Assembly (NCBI GenBank): GCA_033558025.1
Contig: JAUCEF010000006.1
Span: forward strand, 992,001 to 1,056,000
Direction: 5' to 3'
Length of the DNA: 64,000 nt
Source: Phytophthora sp. 'mugwort'
Lineage: Eukaryota > Oomycota > Peronosporomycetes > Peronosporales > Peronosporaceae
A model generated the notes under the pieces. It was not told the origin of the DNA and did no database searches. It saw nothing but the letters and a program-made list of their open reading frames with translations. Numbering within the stretch: position 1 is the first letter of the stretch; every line of letters starts with the position of its first letter. Shown one piece after another: positions 41,453 to 53,400 of the stretch. The position numbers and the translations under genes are program-made.

Positions 41453-43929
41453 CAGTAAGAAAGACTGACCAACGCAAGTGTGTCCTCGTCGGCGGAATGG
41501 AAAGTGCTTGTTCCTTCAGCCAGGAGATAATCTACCGGATGGTGTCCAGTTGTGAAGGCTCTGTAGCCATCCCTCAATAGATGGGGTAGGGTTGCGGCAT
41601 AGTGTATTAAAGAACGGAATTGGTTTAGCATATCTGCGCTCAGGGCTAGAGCAGACCGATACTACATGTAATAAACGACTTCCACTGGGCTACTGGCAGT
41701 GAATCAGTCCTCGAAATGCTATGGCTGCTTGAGAAACCTTACATTGGGGTCCAAGGCTGGAATGGAGTATTATACCTCGCAGCAGTGTGTGCCAAGTATT
41801 GTTGGCTGTTTGTTCGAGATCCTGCGATTTGCCTGATGCCGCAAACTTTTCGGAAGTACATTCGATGATGAGCAAGGATAAAAGCATTGGATTGCGGTCA
41901 GACAGCCTCAAGCCAGGCTGGTGCTAGATCGTTCAAGCTCGGTACGTTGCTCGTTGAGACGCCACGAGGAAAGCTAATGGTTCAGTGGGGGCGTTGCTTG
42001 CTGACAGGCAGCAAACGTTATCATGAAAAATCGCCACGTGTCACTACTTGAAGCAGCATGCGAATGCTCAGGCAAGAAACTACCTTTGGTTGCCCCCCCC
42101 CCCCCGCCCCCCTTCAGTTGTTAGTCGATCAGTCCGCGTTGCCGCCCTAGAATTTTACTTGTATAGATAAATGGAATTCGTCTTGCAAAACGAACGTAGG
42201 GACTTTAGAAACCTTAGGAAGAGTTTCTATTTTAACTTCTAACGAATTGGAGAGGCACACATCGCGATGATGCGCCTGTTGAGCAATACGACAGCTGAGA
42301 CCACCGAGTACGTCTACCTCCGAGCCCTTTCTCGCTTTGTGGAGTGGCAGTTCTGTAATGCGGATGCAGATCGTTGAGTACTTCTCTTTTCAGAAGCGCT
42401 TCGCCAGCTTCAAGGGCCCAGAGGCGAGTTTGTGGTGGGTTTTACCAGCTGAGTGGTTCTCTCGAGAGCGTAAGGAAAGCACTGCAGCCACGCGTGTCAG
42501 ATCAAATTATCGAAAGCAATGTGCATCCAGCTACTCCATTACAGTCTGATATTCGTGGAATGGTAGTTTCCTTCGACTTCCTAACGCCTTCAAACTACCG
42601 CCTGGAACTCTTCGCGTAATCTACAGCGCAGCGCTGATGTGTTGGCCAGCTACCCCTTAGACTACTCACGAAACACGATATGGCGACGTCATTGGCAAAG
42701 ATTCGTCAGGATGAGCTACAGCGATTGATGCTGGTAATTGAAGCTCTTTTAACGAGGGGGGAGGTCGGCCAGCACGCCGTTCTACCGAAACTGCTGGGCT
42801 TCTCTTTGAGCAGGTGAAATCTCGTTTACCGTTTAGGTCTACATCCGACAAGGGAAGATCGCGCAGGCTAGAGCATCTACCATGGCGTATTTTAGCACGC
42901 GAGGTAACTCTACCTACGAATTAAACAGCATTTGATTTACTGTCTGCTCAGGTATTACCTTCATGCTGGGCTCGCACGGGGATTTTCCCCACGTCATTAT
43001 TGCCTTCAACGAAATCGTATGCTGGTGGATGTCGTCCTTTGTACTGTCTTAACGCCACGAAGTGCTGCGTGTAGACGCTGGCTTCACCCGGCAGCTAGGT
43101 AGTGCGGCTTTGCTGTTGGCCTTCTCTGCATCTTTGACTTGGTTACATCCATCTCTCTAACTCCATGCGCTTCATCGTGAGCTGTAGCTCCTTCCTCATT
43201 CTGCCATCGAGTTGAACCCTGGCGGTCGGCTCGCTTATTTGTTAGAACATGATGCCTGGTACACTCCGGCATTTTTAATATGCCCGCGTGTTTGCGTCGT
43301 GCAAATTGCACGGCGAATTGCAGTTTATTTTGCCATTTAGGGTGTTTCACTTGTCTTTTGTATGTCTGCCATTTTTGCATTCGTGGAATTCATCGTTCAA
43401 AGCGCACCCAGAATTCCATACAAAACGGCAGGTATGCACGGCGAATTCCCTAGAAGTAAGAGTTTTCGACCCGCGTCTTAAAGATTGAATATTTTCTGCG
43501 ATACAGAATAGAGAAGATCTTTCCGAGACCAAAATGAAAAAGCAGAGACTTACTTAGAATACTTAAGAGTCGATTGACAACTTCAACAAGATGATCCACG
43601 AGGCAATCTATGATACCCCGATCACGCTTAATTGCAAGCCTACCCGTAACATTATCATTTTCTGAAGCCGCGTGGTTGTACTGCATTACCTTTCTTCACC
43701 GTTTCGACTTTACAGCAGTTGTCTGCGAGTTCTCGCCAGAAGCCTTCCGCTCGCTCCACAAGAACTTCGTCTCTATCAGCGCAAAGTATACCGACTGTTT
43801 AGCTAAGGTTTTAAGCGATTGGTATTAACCACGATTGGCGCGAGTTTGTCTGCACTTATTGAGTTACAATATTCACAAAGAATCGGCGATCGAGAAAGGT
43901 TGAGGTCAGCTTGCAGCTCCACCACAACG
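41453..43929. other. Long intergenic stretch with decayed unidentified coding remains
   Basis: About 2.5 kb. A poly-C tract lies near 42093-42113. A plus-strand stretch around 42360-42620 has gene-like composition (for example RRVCGGFYQLSGSLESVRKA, then MVVSFDFLTP) with frame breaks, and a 45-codon frame at 42680-42817 (ending LPKLLGFSLSR) is also open. I recognise none of them. No transposon ends were found. Confidence 0.35.
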
Positions 43930-45222
43930 TTATACTTGCTTCTTCTTCTTCTTCAGCCTTGCCTTGTACTGCGTCAGGTATGCAAGGTAGTCAGGGTACT
44001 TTTCGATAAAGCGACCTTCCGCCATCAGGATCCACGAGACATCGTCAACCACATCCACACCCTTCGCCTTCAAAAACTGGACACGCGGGCGGAGGAGACG
44101 ATTCGTATTGCGCATGACAAACCTCGTGCATTGCTCCAGTCGTTCGCTAGCGAAGCCGATCGAAATGAGAAAGTTGTAGGATCGACGCATGCCGCTTATG
44201 CTGTGCATGACAATGCGCGAGTTCCGGATCAGAGCTCGAACGCCAGCCCCTTCACCAAACATCTCGTCCACCGCGTCCACTGTCTCCTGGATTCGAGTGA
44301 CCTTCAATCCAAGGCACTGAGGCACTCTCGCAATGACGGCAGGGAGGTGCTCTGAAGGAACGCCCAGCTCCTCCAAATAATCCACATTGGCATGTAGCTT
44401 GTCAACGCTGTAAGCGAGCGTCTGCGGGGCCATCGTAAGAATGCGAGCGATTTGACCATCACCGCATCCAATCTCTTTGAAAAAGTCCACTTTCACGTCC
44501 AAATTTTTGCTGAATGATGCACCTGCTGGAAAAACGTTGAACACGTAAGCCATCTGGAGGAAATACACAACCATGAATGAGTCAGTACTCGCTAAAAAGG
44601 CTCTTGAACCACCAAGCGCCACTCACTTTGTCTTCTGGCACCCCGTGAGAAATAAACCAGTCGACAACTGCTTCAAGTTTCTCAAACGAGAATCCCAGAA
44701 TGTTCGGGTGGCGCACGATAGCGTCGTTGATCTTATCGTCACTGAGGCCCAAGTTACTCAACCACTCAATCTGTTAATGCACACATACCAAAATAGCGTT
44801 ACGTATTGGATCGCTTGCAACCAATTATATATATCCAACAGCTCGTACCTTCTTCTCCATCATTTCGTGAGAGTAGGTGGTGATCTGAGCGTTGTAGCAG
44901 TTCCCAATAGTGAACACCCTCAATATTACACCAAATACCCGTTCAACCGCTATAGACCTACCATGACATGAAGGGAAATGACTCGTAGTGCCCGCGTCTG
45001 GCTCAGACCTCGACTCGTTAAGTAGCGAGCGGTTCGGTCAACCGCCTCCATGGACAGCCGTCCGACTTGGGACGGGTACTTGCGCATGATCCGCGCGTAG
45101 AAGTTCGATTGCTGTCGACGTGCGGCAACTGCATTCCGTACGAGCTTCTCCGGTGCCGCTGCGAACCCCCGAGTGAGCGCAAGCAGCGGCCGCTGGCCAC
45201 ACTGCAGTGGAAGGCGCAGCAT
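43930..45222 (-). CDS. mTERF-domain protein, probably organellar, four exons
   Basis: Minus strand, exons 45222-44962, 44884-44849, 44770-44627 and 44553-43930, joined by GTAGGT, GTACGA and GTGAGT donors with CAG/CAG/CAG acceptors; total 354 residues. The N-terminus is basic and hydroxylated (MLRLPLQCGQRPLLALTRGF), a plausible mitochondrial targeting peptide. The body is built of helical mTERF repeats with the recurring leucine/proline pattern, for example RHPNILGFSFEKLEAVVDWF, TMAPQTLAYSVDKLHANVDY, RVPQCLGLKVTRIQETV, and ends in a Lys-rich tail. mTERF proteins bind mitochondrial nucleic acid and act in transcription or ribosome biogenesis. Exon 2 is a 36-bp microexon encoding ITTYSHEMMEKK; all introns are phase 0. 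Confidence 0.78.
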
Positions 45223-45442
45223 GACAGTGAATGGCCGATACCGGTACTACTGTAGTAAACCACAAGGCTTAAGAAAGAGATGATTGGTTGAATGTAAGTT
45301 TCAGACGGACTACTGCGAACGCATTTTAGCCACTTAAATATACTTGGTTACTTCACTAAAATTGTGTTTGTCCTCGTTTCAAAGTTATGGGTGTTAATAT
45401 AACAATGAATTTGCTTTGATTTTGTGTCTGATTACGTACATA

Positions 45443-45465
45443 CCGTAAAACCTGTGTAGTATCCG
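45443..45465 (+). repeat. Left terminal inverted repeat of pogo-like copy 3
   Basis: 23 bp, begins CCGTAAAACC; exact reverse complement of 47246-47268; preceded by TA. Confidence 0.85.
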
Positions 45466-45594
45466 GCAGAATGCTATATCCGACACGCCAAATAAGCCAA
45501 TCAGACGCCAGTAATTTGGACACATCTGAATTGTTGTCATTTCCGATAGCTCCAAAATAGGTGGCCACGGCTCGCTAAAAGTTAGGCACCAGCC

Positions 45595-46892
45595 ATGCAA
45601 AGTTCAGTCATTCCTCAACTCTCCATGGGCCGCACACGGGCCAGTGCAGGTCGAGGTCGCCGCGGTCGGCTGTACAAGCGCTCTACACCAACGTACGAGT
45701 TCCTGCTCCATGTCATCCAGCACTGTGATGCTCATGGTGTGCCCTGTGCGCTCACTAAGTTCTACCCAGACGCCACCGGTACCTCGCGCGAGACCAAGCG
45801 CAAGAATATCTACCTGTGGAGAAAGCGCCGCGTCACGATCAAGAACGCTGGAAAGAGCAGCTCGTCCTGCGCGCTGCGCAAGCTCAGGCCTACTGGAAGA
45901 GCTACGGTGCTCTCGCCTGAGACGGAGACCCAGCTGGTTCGCTGCGTCAACGACTATCGAGCAGATGGGGAACCTGTCTCAGCTCTAATGCTTGAACTCA
46001 AGGCTCGAGAGTATGCGTCAGCAGCTGAATACCGCGCGGTGTCTTCACCGGCACATGGGCTTGGCGGGCTGGCACTTGCACCGCCATGCGTTGCGGTTCC
46101 GTACACGCACGCGCCAAGGTCAGAACAGCCCCGCTGATAGCGGGCCTGCTCTACGTGCTTTCAATACCACAATGCGGGAAGACATGCATCGCCTTGGCGT
46201 GGATGTCGCCTTCAATGATGACCAAACACCCGTTGTCTTGAGTACGTGCCGCGCACCACGCTTGTTAAACGTCGTGCGCGTACAGTGTGGGTCCGTACAT
46301 GCCGCAAGACAAGGAAATGTTTACGTGCATGCTGCTTGGCCCCTCGTTTGGCGAGAAGCAGGCACCGTTTTCGGTGCTGAAGGGCCGACCATCCAAGATC
46401 GCAGCGATGCATGCAGATAACGTGGCGCTGCGACACGGATTCGGCAAGCACCTCTGGAAGCAGATCAAGAGATTCCAGGACACACACGGCGTCCAAATTT
46501 ACTTTATCAGCATGGTTTGGTGCAACACGTCACTGTCCCTCATTTGGCTAGAGTATCATTTCGGTGGACGCCAGCATCCAGAAAAAGCCAGTCCTTCTAC
46601 TACTCGACGGCTTTTCTGCGCATTTGGACGCCTGAGGTGCGTTCTCGCGCTTACAGCCTCAACTTTCACTTGCTGGACGTACCAGCAGGGCACACAGGCG
46701 TCTGCCAGCCGGTGGGCATTGCTTGGAGCCGTAATTGAAGCAGCGTCCGCGCAACGCTGGATCCACTGGCTAACGAATAAGCTGGCGAGCCAGGAGAGCG
46801 GCAGCGTGGTTAAGGCACCGTCCAGGGATGAAGTGGTTGGCTGGGTCGCCAGCCAACGAGCTATCCGCTTCGACGATCTTGAACGGTTTTAA
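45595..46892 (+). pseudogene. pogo-like transposase relic, intronless
   Basis: Reads from about ATG 45625 (MGRTRASAGRG). DNA-binding part: TYEFLLHVIQHCDAHGV, TKRKNIYLWRKRRVTI, then LSPETETQLVRCVNDYRADG and SALMLELKARE, after which a frameshift near 46020 leads into RRHALRFRTRTRQGQNS-like sequence. Catalytic core: FNDDQTPVV, a shift, FEYVPRTTLVKRRARTVWVR, a shift near 46305, EMFTCMLLGPSFGEKQAPFS, then WCNTSLSLIWLEYHFGG, VLLLLDGFSAHLDA and CQPVGIAW. The third acidic residue (expected in QPAD) is replaced by Gly. At both positions where copy 1 (7712-9351) has introns this copy is continuous coding sequence. A shorter C-terminus follows to 46892. Confidence 0.68.
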
Positions 46893-47245
46893 GGGCATTC
46901 TCCCCGTGCCATCTGTCGACCCAACATTTGAGGCATCGTCTCTAATGTTCTCGCTGAGTAACTAAAGCGCATGAGCTTCTTGATCCTGAGGTTGGTGAGG
47001 TCGATGATGAAGAGGACATAGTAGAAGTGATGATCAGAGGAGAGGTAAGCGTCTAGGGCAAGTGTAATACTTGTTTGTTAGTCGCTCCCCGCAGTGGGAG
47101 GGTTTTCATGATACCCCCCCCCCTGAATCTAATGGAAGCACTCCCGAGTGCTAAATCGGTGTTTTTTAGTAAAGTGTCTGCTATTCCGTATGGATTTTGA
47201 ATTATTGATTTTAAGGGGGGCCAAACCCCGAAGTCAAAAGTGTGT

Positions 47246-47268
47246 CGGATACTACACAGGTTTTACGG
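47246..47268 (-). repeat. Right terminal inverted repeat of pogo-like copy 3
   Basis: Exact reverse complement of 45443-45465, followed by TA. Confidence 0.85.
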
Positions 47269-47439
47269 TAACTGCTTTCTTGAGATGTTCTTGACGAAGA
47301 TGACCCCAACGAGTCCGAAGGCCGGTCGGGGCTGACGAGATCCCTCTCATCCAAACGCATGACCATTGAAAGCACCGGAACGGGCGGAGACATAACTCTG
47401 CAGAAGTTCATTCAAAAAAATCATGACTGCTGTGACGGG

Positions 47440-50400
47440 GCGAAATGGAGATGTAAGATGAAAAAGGGAGACTCGACGCAGAAGAGAGTGGAGAAATTAC
47501 AAGGAACAAGGATGACAAACAGGCCGCGGGGCTAACCCTAACGGAAGAGGCCGGAACAGATTCACACAAGATTGTATAGGACAGCGCGGAGACAAATGGA
47601 TGCTCCATTGTGGCAATCACACCGCCCACGGACGAGGGGGCGCCGTTGTCCAAATGGCTTGATGTACTGGGAGGATTAGTAATGAATGTAGCTATGAATA
47701 GACATTGTGGGCGGCTTGCATACTATGCAGCACTATACAACGAAGCGGACGGATTGGAGAAACCAACAGCAAAAGTAGTGGAGATGGCGAACCTGCTCAA
47801 AAAGCAGGTTCTCAATGAAGTGATAGCGAATATAGTGGAGGAAGCGAGGCTACATCCAGTAGACGTATGTGCGGAGCTGAGAGCGTGTGAATATTTAAAG
47901 GCGGCATAGGGTCAGTATGAGGGGCAAATCCGTGCGCTTGCCAACCATTTTGCAGCCCAGAGGGACAAAACCGTAAAGGCGCAGTTACCGATGCACTTTT
48001 GGGTACAGCCGATGCATCTCAAGGCGATGGCGCAGCATGCCAGACAAACTATTTAACATACTAGACGTGCAAGACGGTGGGTAGACAAGGCTTCAGGCTT
48101 ATGCATTCCATAATGTCAAGGAGACGCAGACAAAGTGGAGACAGGAACGGTATGCCCTGTCCCAGCGTACCAGGCAATGAATCTGCTCCAGGAACTAGCT
48201 GAGGCCGGCATTCGACCGCCGGTAATGGTACTAAGGTGGAGCGCGGCCGGAAACCATTTCCAAGTAGTACACTATCCCCCCGAAGCGCATGCAAAATATG
48301 CGCAGAGCATCACAACACTATCGGTAACAAGGCATGATATACTGGAGGCACACGGCTGGAAGGCGCCCGATACGATTGAGTACGACCCGGTCAAAACGGC
48401 GAAGGCGGCGGCCAAGGTGCTAACGGCGGTGCGCAAACAGGTCAAGGGGCAAGAAGCAACCGTGGACGGACCGAGGGTCCCCCAACTAATCGAAAACAGC
48501 ATGACAAAACGGGACAGTGTGACACAGATCTATCCAATGACTCAGGTGACCAAGATGCAAGCAGTTACAAATCAATAGCAAGCTGGTATACCGGAAGCCA
48601 GTGGGGCGGAGGCGTCCAAACGACGGGCATGGAAGACACTGCCGAGGGAGCAATGCGAGGTGGTAGGAAAGGGGCGCCCAATGCCCGCAACTGCAGCCTC
48701 GCAACGGAGCGCATCGCCTTCAGGATCGCATCGGAGCCGCAGGAGCTGCATTTAACGGCGGACACGGGATGGATTCGCTGTAAATGACGGTGGCAGACTA
48801 CACAGCGGCCGAAGTGGGCGAGACAGGTAACCAGGGCAACAGAAGGGACATGCTATATCAACACTTCATGTGGCGTTCGCGGGAGGGGCATGATAAAGTA
48901 ATCGTACGGAATACATGGCGCACGCACGCGGGGTGAGAAAGAAAAGGAGCAAGCAGCACAGGAAAATAGGATGACAAGCAGTGATCAACATCAAAGGATC
49001 GAACAATTGGGATAACTACTCGAAAATGTGAGAGGATTAGCCACCACATACAGAAACCGCGACAGAAGCTACAAGGATTTAAGGAACAACACCTCAGCGG
49101 CAACCGTGACGTCACCCTCATACAGGAGACCCACCTCAACCCAGCTGAACATGATGCGGCAGCAAGGCAGCACGCTGCAATGTGGGATTAAACCACACCG
49201 GCGGAACAATACTCATTCTGGGCGTCTGGGGAGGGCAGGAGAGCAGGGATGGCAATACTGGTCAACCCAATGGGACGGTAAAAATATGAGGTCATGGCAG
49301 CAGGAGGAATGGACGGAACACATTAGCATGACGACGCTAGCTAGCCGGACGAAACGTGATGTTCATTAACATTTATGCACCGACAAACGGAGGGGTGCGC
49401 ATCAATTTCTTTCGGAGACTCAACCAGATAGAGGTGCCAGTGGATGTCGAATTGATCCGCGGAGGAGATTTCAATTGCGCACTTGACATCCGTGGGGGTC
49501 GAAAAATAGGAGCGAACACAGCAGATATGGGGGCGAATAAATTAAAACGATTTATGGACAAGGTGGGGCTTGTTGACGCTGAAGACTATCACGAACAGTC
49601 AATGGAGAACAGGCGATCAGTGTGTATGCTTAGCATACCACACGCATTTCCACTCAGCGGCAGGAGGATTGCAAGGCTCGTCGAGGCTGGACATATTCTA
49701 CGTGACTGTCAGTACTAAAAAGTGGTCAGTCCTGCATTGGGCCTCCCCCGTCTATATGAGAGGCATAAGACGGAGGAGGCCAATGCAGGACTGACAACAG
49801 AGCGGTATTGCTTGAACTCCACTCGCCGAAAGGCATAATAAAAAATAAGAATGAGGAGAAGACCGAAATATCCCCGCCGCCGGCTTGAGTCCTCCCACAC
49901 TTCTGCCGAGTCCGCCTTCGGTCTGCTTTCCAGCGTTAAAAGTGTGGGAGGCCTTCAAGCAGACGGTGAAAGCACAGATGAGGCAATTAAAAAAGGAAGC
50001 CCGATCCACAATGACGATGGGATTACGTCAGAAAGGAAAACGGATAAAAGCTAGGCTGGCGAGATGCGGCCAAGATGAGGAGGAGGTCAACCGTCCAGAA
50101 GCAAGATGCTGGATGCATTGCAACAGCTTCAGGAAGCACGGAGAGCCTTGAAGAGGAGGGCGCTTGTAGCGCGAAATACAGGAGTGCCAAGGCATCAACG
50201 CGGCACTTTTCAGGAGGATATGTACAAAATTCGGCGATAATACCATCCAAACGTTGGTGGTGACGACAAAAGGAAAGCACAGAGACGAGCACGACAAGGC
50301 CAACATACTGGCAGATAGTTGGACGGATATTTAAATGGAGAGGCGGACGACAAGGCATCAATAGAGGACTTCATCACACAGTACAGTAAAAGGTGGGCTG

Positions 50401-53400
50401 AAGTGGACATGACGGACCTGGATGCAGAAATTACGGAGGCCGAGGTGACGGCAGTGGTAGCGGCATGTATACGGCAGGAAAGGATCTAGGGAATGACTTG
50501 TACAAACATCACAGCTCACTGCTTACTCCTGTGATGACAAAACTATTCAATGAATGGATGGACCAGGGGCACATCCCATCCAGCTTCCTGGAGGTGTTTA
50601 TTTTCAGCGTCACCAAAGAGGGATATTCCTCAACCCGCTCAGCCACAGGCCAATCGCATTGCTGAACACTGATTACAAGATGTTTACGCGCATATTGGCT
50701 TGGCGGGTAAGATAGTACGTGTCGAGGCTGACCAGCAACCGACAACGCGGCTTCGTGCCTGGCGAACGATACATGAGATGATAGACACGCTGGAGGCAGC
50801 CAAGGAAATATGCAGAACTAATGATGAACCGTCGGAGGCGCAGGTGCTACTACTCTACTTTGCTAAAGTCTACGACTCGCTAGACAGGCACTTTCTGATA
50901 GCAGGGTTAAAAAAACAAAGGGTTCCCATCAAATCTATGCACCATCATGCAAACCGTTCACGCAAATACTACAGTGCGGTCCATGGCGAACGGACATCTA
51001 TCAGAGAGAATGTCGGTAACGAGTGGCATACGGCAAGGAAGTTCACTAGCATCTCTGCTGTTCATTATTGCCGTGGACCTGCTGTATGATGTGATCGGGA
51101 GTGAGAAGGGACTAAGAGGCATTCCAATTGGGTGTACAACACCCACTATTCAATTTAATGTAGCGGGATACGCGGATCACATGGCGATATACATCGCACG
51201 TAAGTACGTGCAGAGACAGGCAATTCAGTCGGTACAGCAATTCTCGGCAGTACCGGGCTTACGCTCAATTTCAAAAATATGCGCAGCAATAAACTTAGGC
51301 GACTCAGATCGACAACTGAGCAATTCGTATGTAGGACAAGTGGGCCCTAACTCGGAAGAAGCTGGAGACGAACAGCAACTAGTGGAGGTAACGGAGTGTA
51401 CGAGATACCTGGGTCACATCCCAGGAACACTCAGTACGACCACAGAAGCATGGGGAAAAGCGTTCGCGGCATGGAGGGTGGGACTCGTACTGGCGGAAGC
51501 TAAGACGAACGCGGTATAACAGAGAGCGGCGATAGCGGCCCGCAATCATCGTACCCAAGATGCTGTATGTTGCGCGGCACCCATGACCAACGGAAAAAAT
51601 CTTCAAGAAAGCGGGTGATCTAAAGAACACTATGAGGTGCATGGTATTGAGCCCCCCGCGAGTGTTAAAGACATATGCATACGCAACTATGTGTGGAGAT
51701 CGACTTTTCGGGTGCCGGATAGAGCGCCGACAGGATGGATGCGATCGCCACTCGCGGAGCAGTTATTACACCAAAGAGGCATGGGGGCCCCCAACATACA
51801 AACGGAACTAATGACCCACAGTGCATCGGTAGTAGGGGCATGGGCTCTATCGACGCGCAAGCAGAGACATCGGGTAGGAGACATATTGCAAATCAGAGAC
51901 AGAGGAGACGCGGCTCCGCTAGTACCTAGCAGTCGACGTCCACTCAAGGGAATGCGGAGCTCGCTGTAGGGCGCGGGGAGGTCGTGGGCAGAGCTCTATT
52001 CTATGACTAAGTCCAAAGGAGGATACTACAGAAATAGCAAAATGGCGGGCAGGGCTCCGGCACAGCAATGGGGTGGCCACGCGCTGGACGACAACGGGGC
52101 TGATAACTGAATGTGAGGGAAGCGCGAGAGAACTAATGGTGCAAAAGAAACAGAAAAGAAATGAGGAACATGGAGCTTGCCTGGTAAGCTCACTACCGGA
52201 AGTAGGTCTCACCCAACTGTGGATCGGAAACGCACAAGGAGCAGAGTGTAGGTGAAACAAATTCCGGACTTGCACCCCAATGTACAGGAGTGAGATTAAG
52301 CCATGTGCTGGAAATACAGACGAAAGAGATGGGAGGGTCACTTTCAAGCCCACAACCCACCAAATTCCGATGAAGAGTGGGGTAGCACACAGCTTTCGGG
52401 GGTTGTACTTGAATAATATGGTTAATTACCCGGAATTGATCATCCGGCTCACGGAGACCAATATGCTTCACGTGGCCCACCAGCTGGAGAATAAGCACCA
52501 CATTTTCGAACTCAGCGGAGTAGATAACGGCACCATTGAGCATACTTGGGGAATCATTCGCGACGAGTGAAATGGAACGCAGATGAGGCTGAGGTGGGCT
52601 CAGTAGTGGCTGCATTTCAGGAGGTAGCACCTGCCGCGGTTATGATCACGCCACATCCGGGGCTAACAAGGATAATAGCGATGTCCAAATGGAAAATCGC
52701 TTACGTTTTTCACCGACTTTGTCCAAACCAGAACACGCTGAGAATAAGTCGGCCTTTGTTTTGCCGACTTATAAGCTGACGAAAGTAAGTAGGTGCGGCG
52801 CCTGCTTTTTGTAGGGGTGCCGACTTATTCTGTCAGTTGAGACAATTTGAAGCGCGGGACGCGATGGCTGCCGCTAGTCGCGGCGCCAGCACCACGCTGG
52901 AGGTATGAAAAGCGCGGGCTGGCGTTGAGGACGTTGCGCAAGAGGCTTGTGACGTGCTTGGCACGAGCTTGACATGGAGGACGCACTCATAAACGGCAGG
53001 GAGACGCTGACAGAGATGACCGCCGTTTCAAATATACTCAGTGATCTCGATAAGGCGGAGGTGATCATGCTCGTGATGCCCGTCATCATGGTGGGGGAGG
53101 TGATCTGCCAACTGGATTGGCGATCGCTGCGATGCCCAAGAGGTGAAAAGATAGCAGTGCGGTCTGACTTCTTCCCCAAGTTGAAAGCTCAACGCTCGCG
53201 GAAGGCACATCGTAAAACCGTGCGCACACCAAAGTCTTTTGGAACTCAAATCAATGGGACGAGGAGTGGCGGCGTCGTCGGCTGGCGCCATGCTGCGCAC
53301 TGGGGGAGTGCTTCGAAGCCGTACGCGCTCAAGGGTGCGGGCACGTTGAAGTGAAAGGAAACCACCTATCAAACAGCTTGTTCTGTTTCAAAGGTTGCGG

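Larger units (their letters stand above)
45443..47268 (+). mobile_element. pogo-like DNA transposon copy 3, complete ends
   Basis: A 1826-bp element bounded by perfect 23-bp terminal inverted repeats (45443-45465 and 47246-47268) that start CCGTAAAACCTGTGTAG. A TA dinucleotide stands immediately outside each end (45441-45442 and 47269-47270), the target-site duplication of the Tc1/mariner/pogo superfamily. It carries one transposase relic on the plus strand. Intact, identical ends combined with a broken transposase indicate a recent insertion that was mobilised in trans or decayed quickly after landing. Confidence 0.85.

Noticed and set aside
42093..42113. Poly-C tracts (also 10195-10206 and 11514-11527) as functional elements
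   Set aside because: They recur at unrelated places including inside a dead transposase frame; simple homopolymer expansion explains them.
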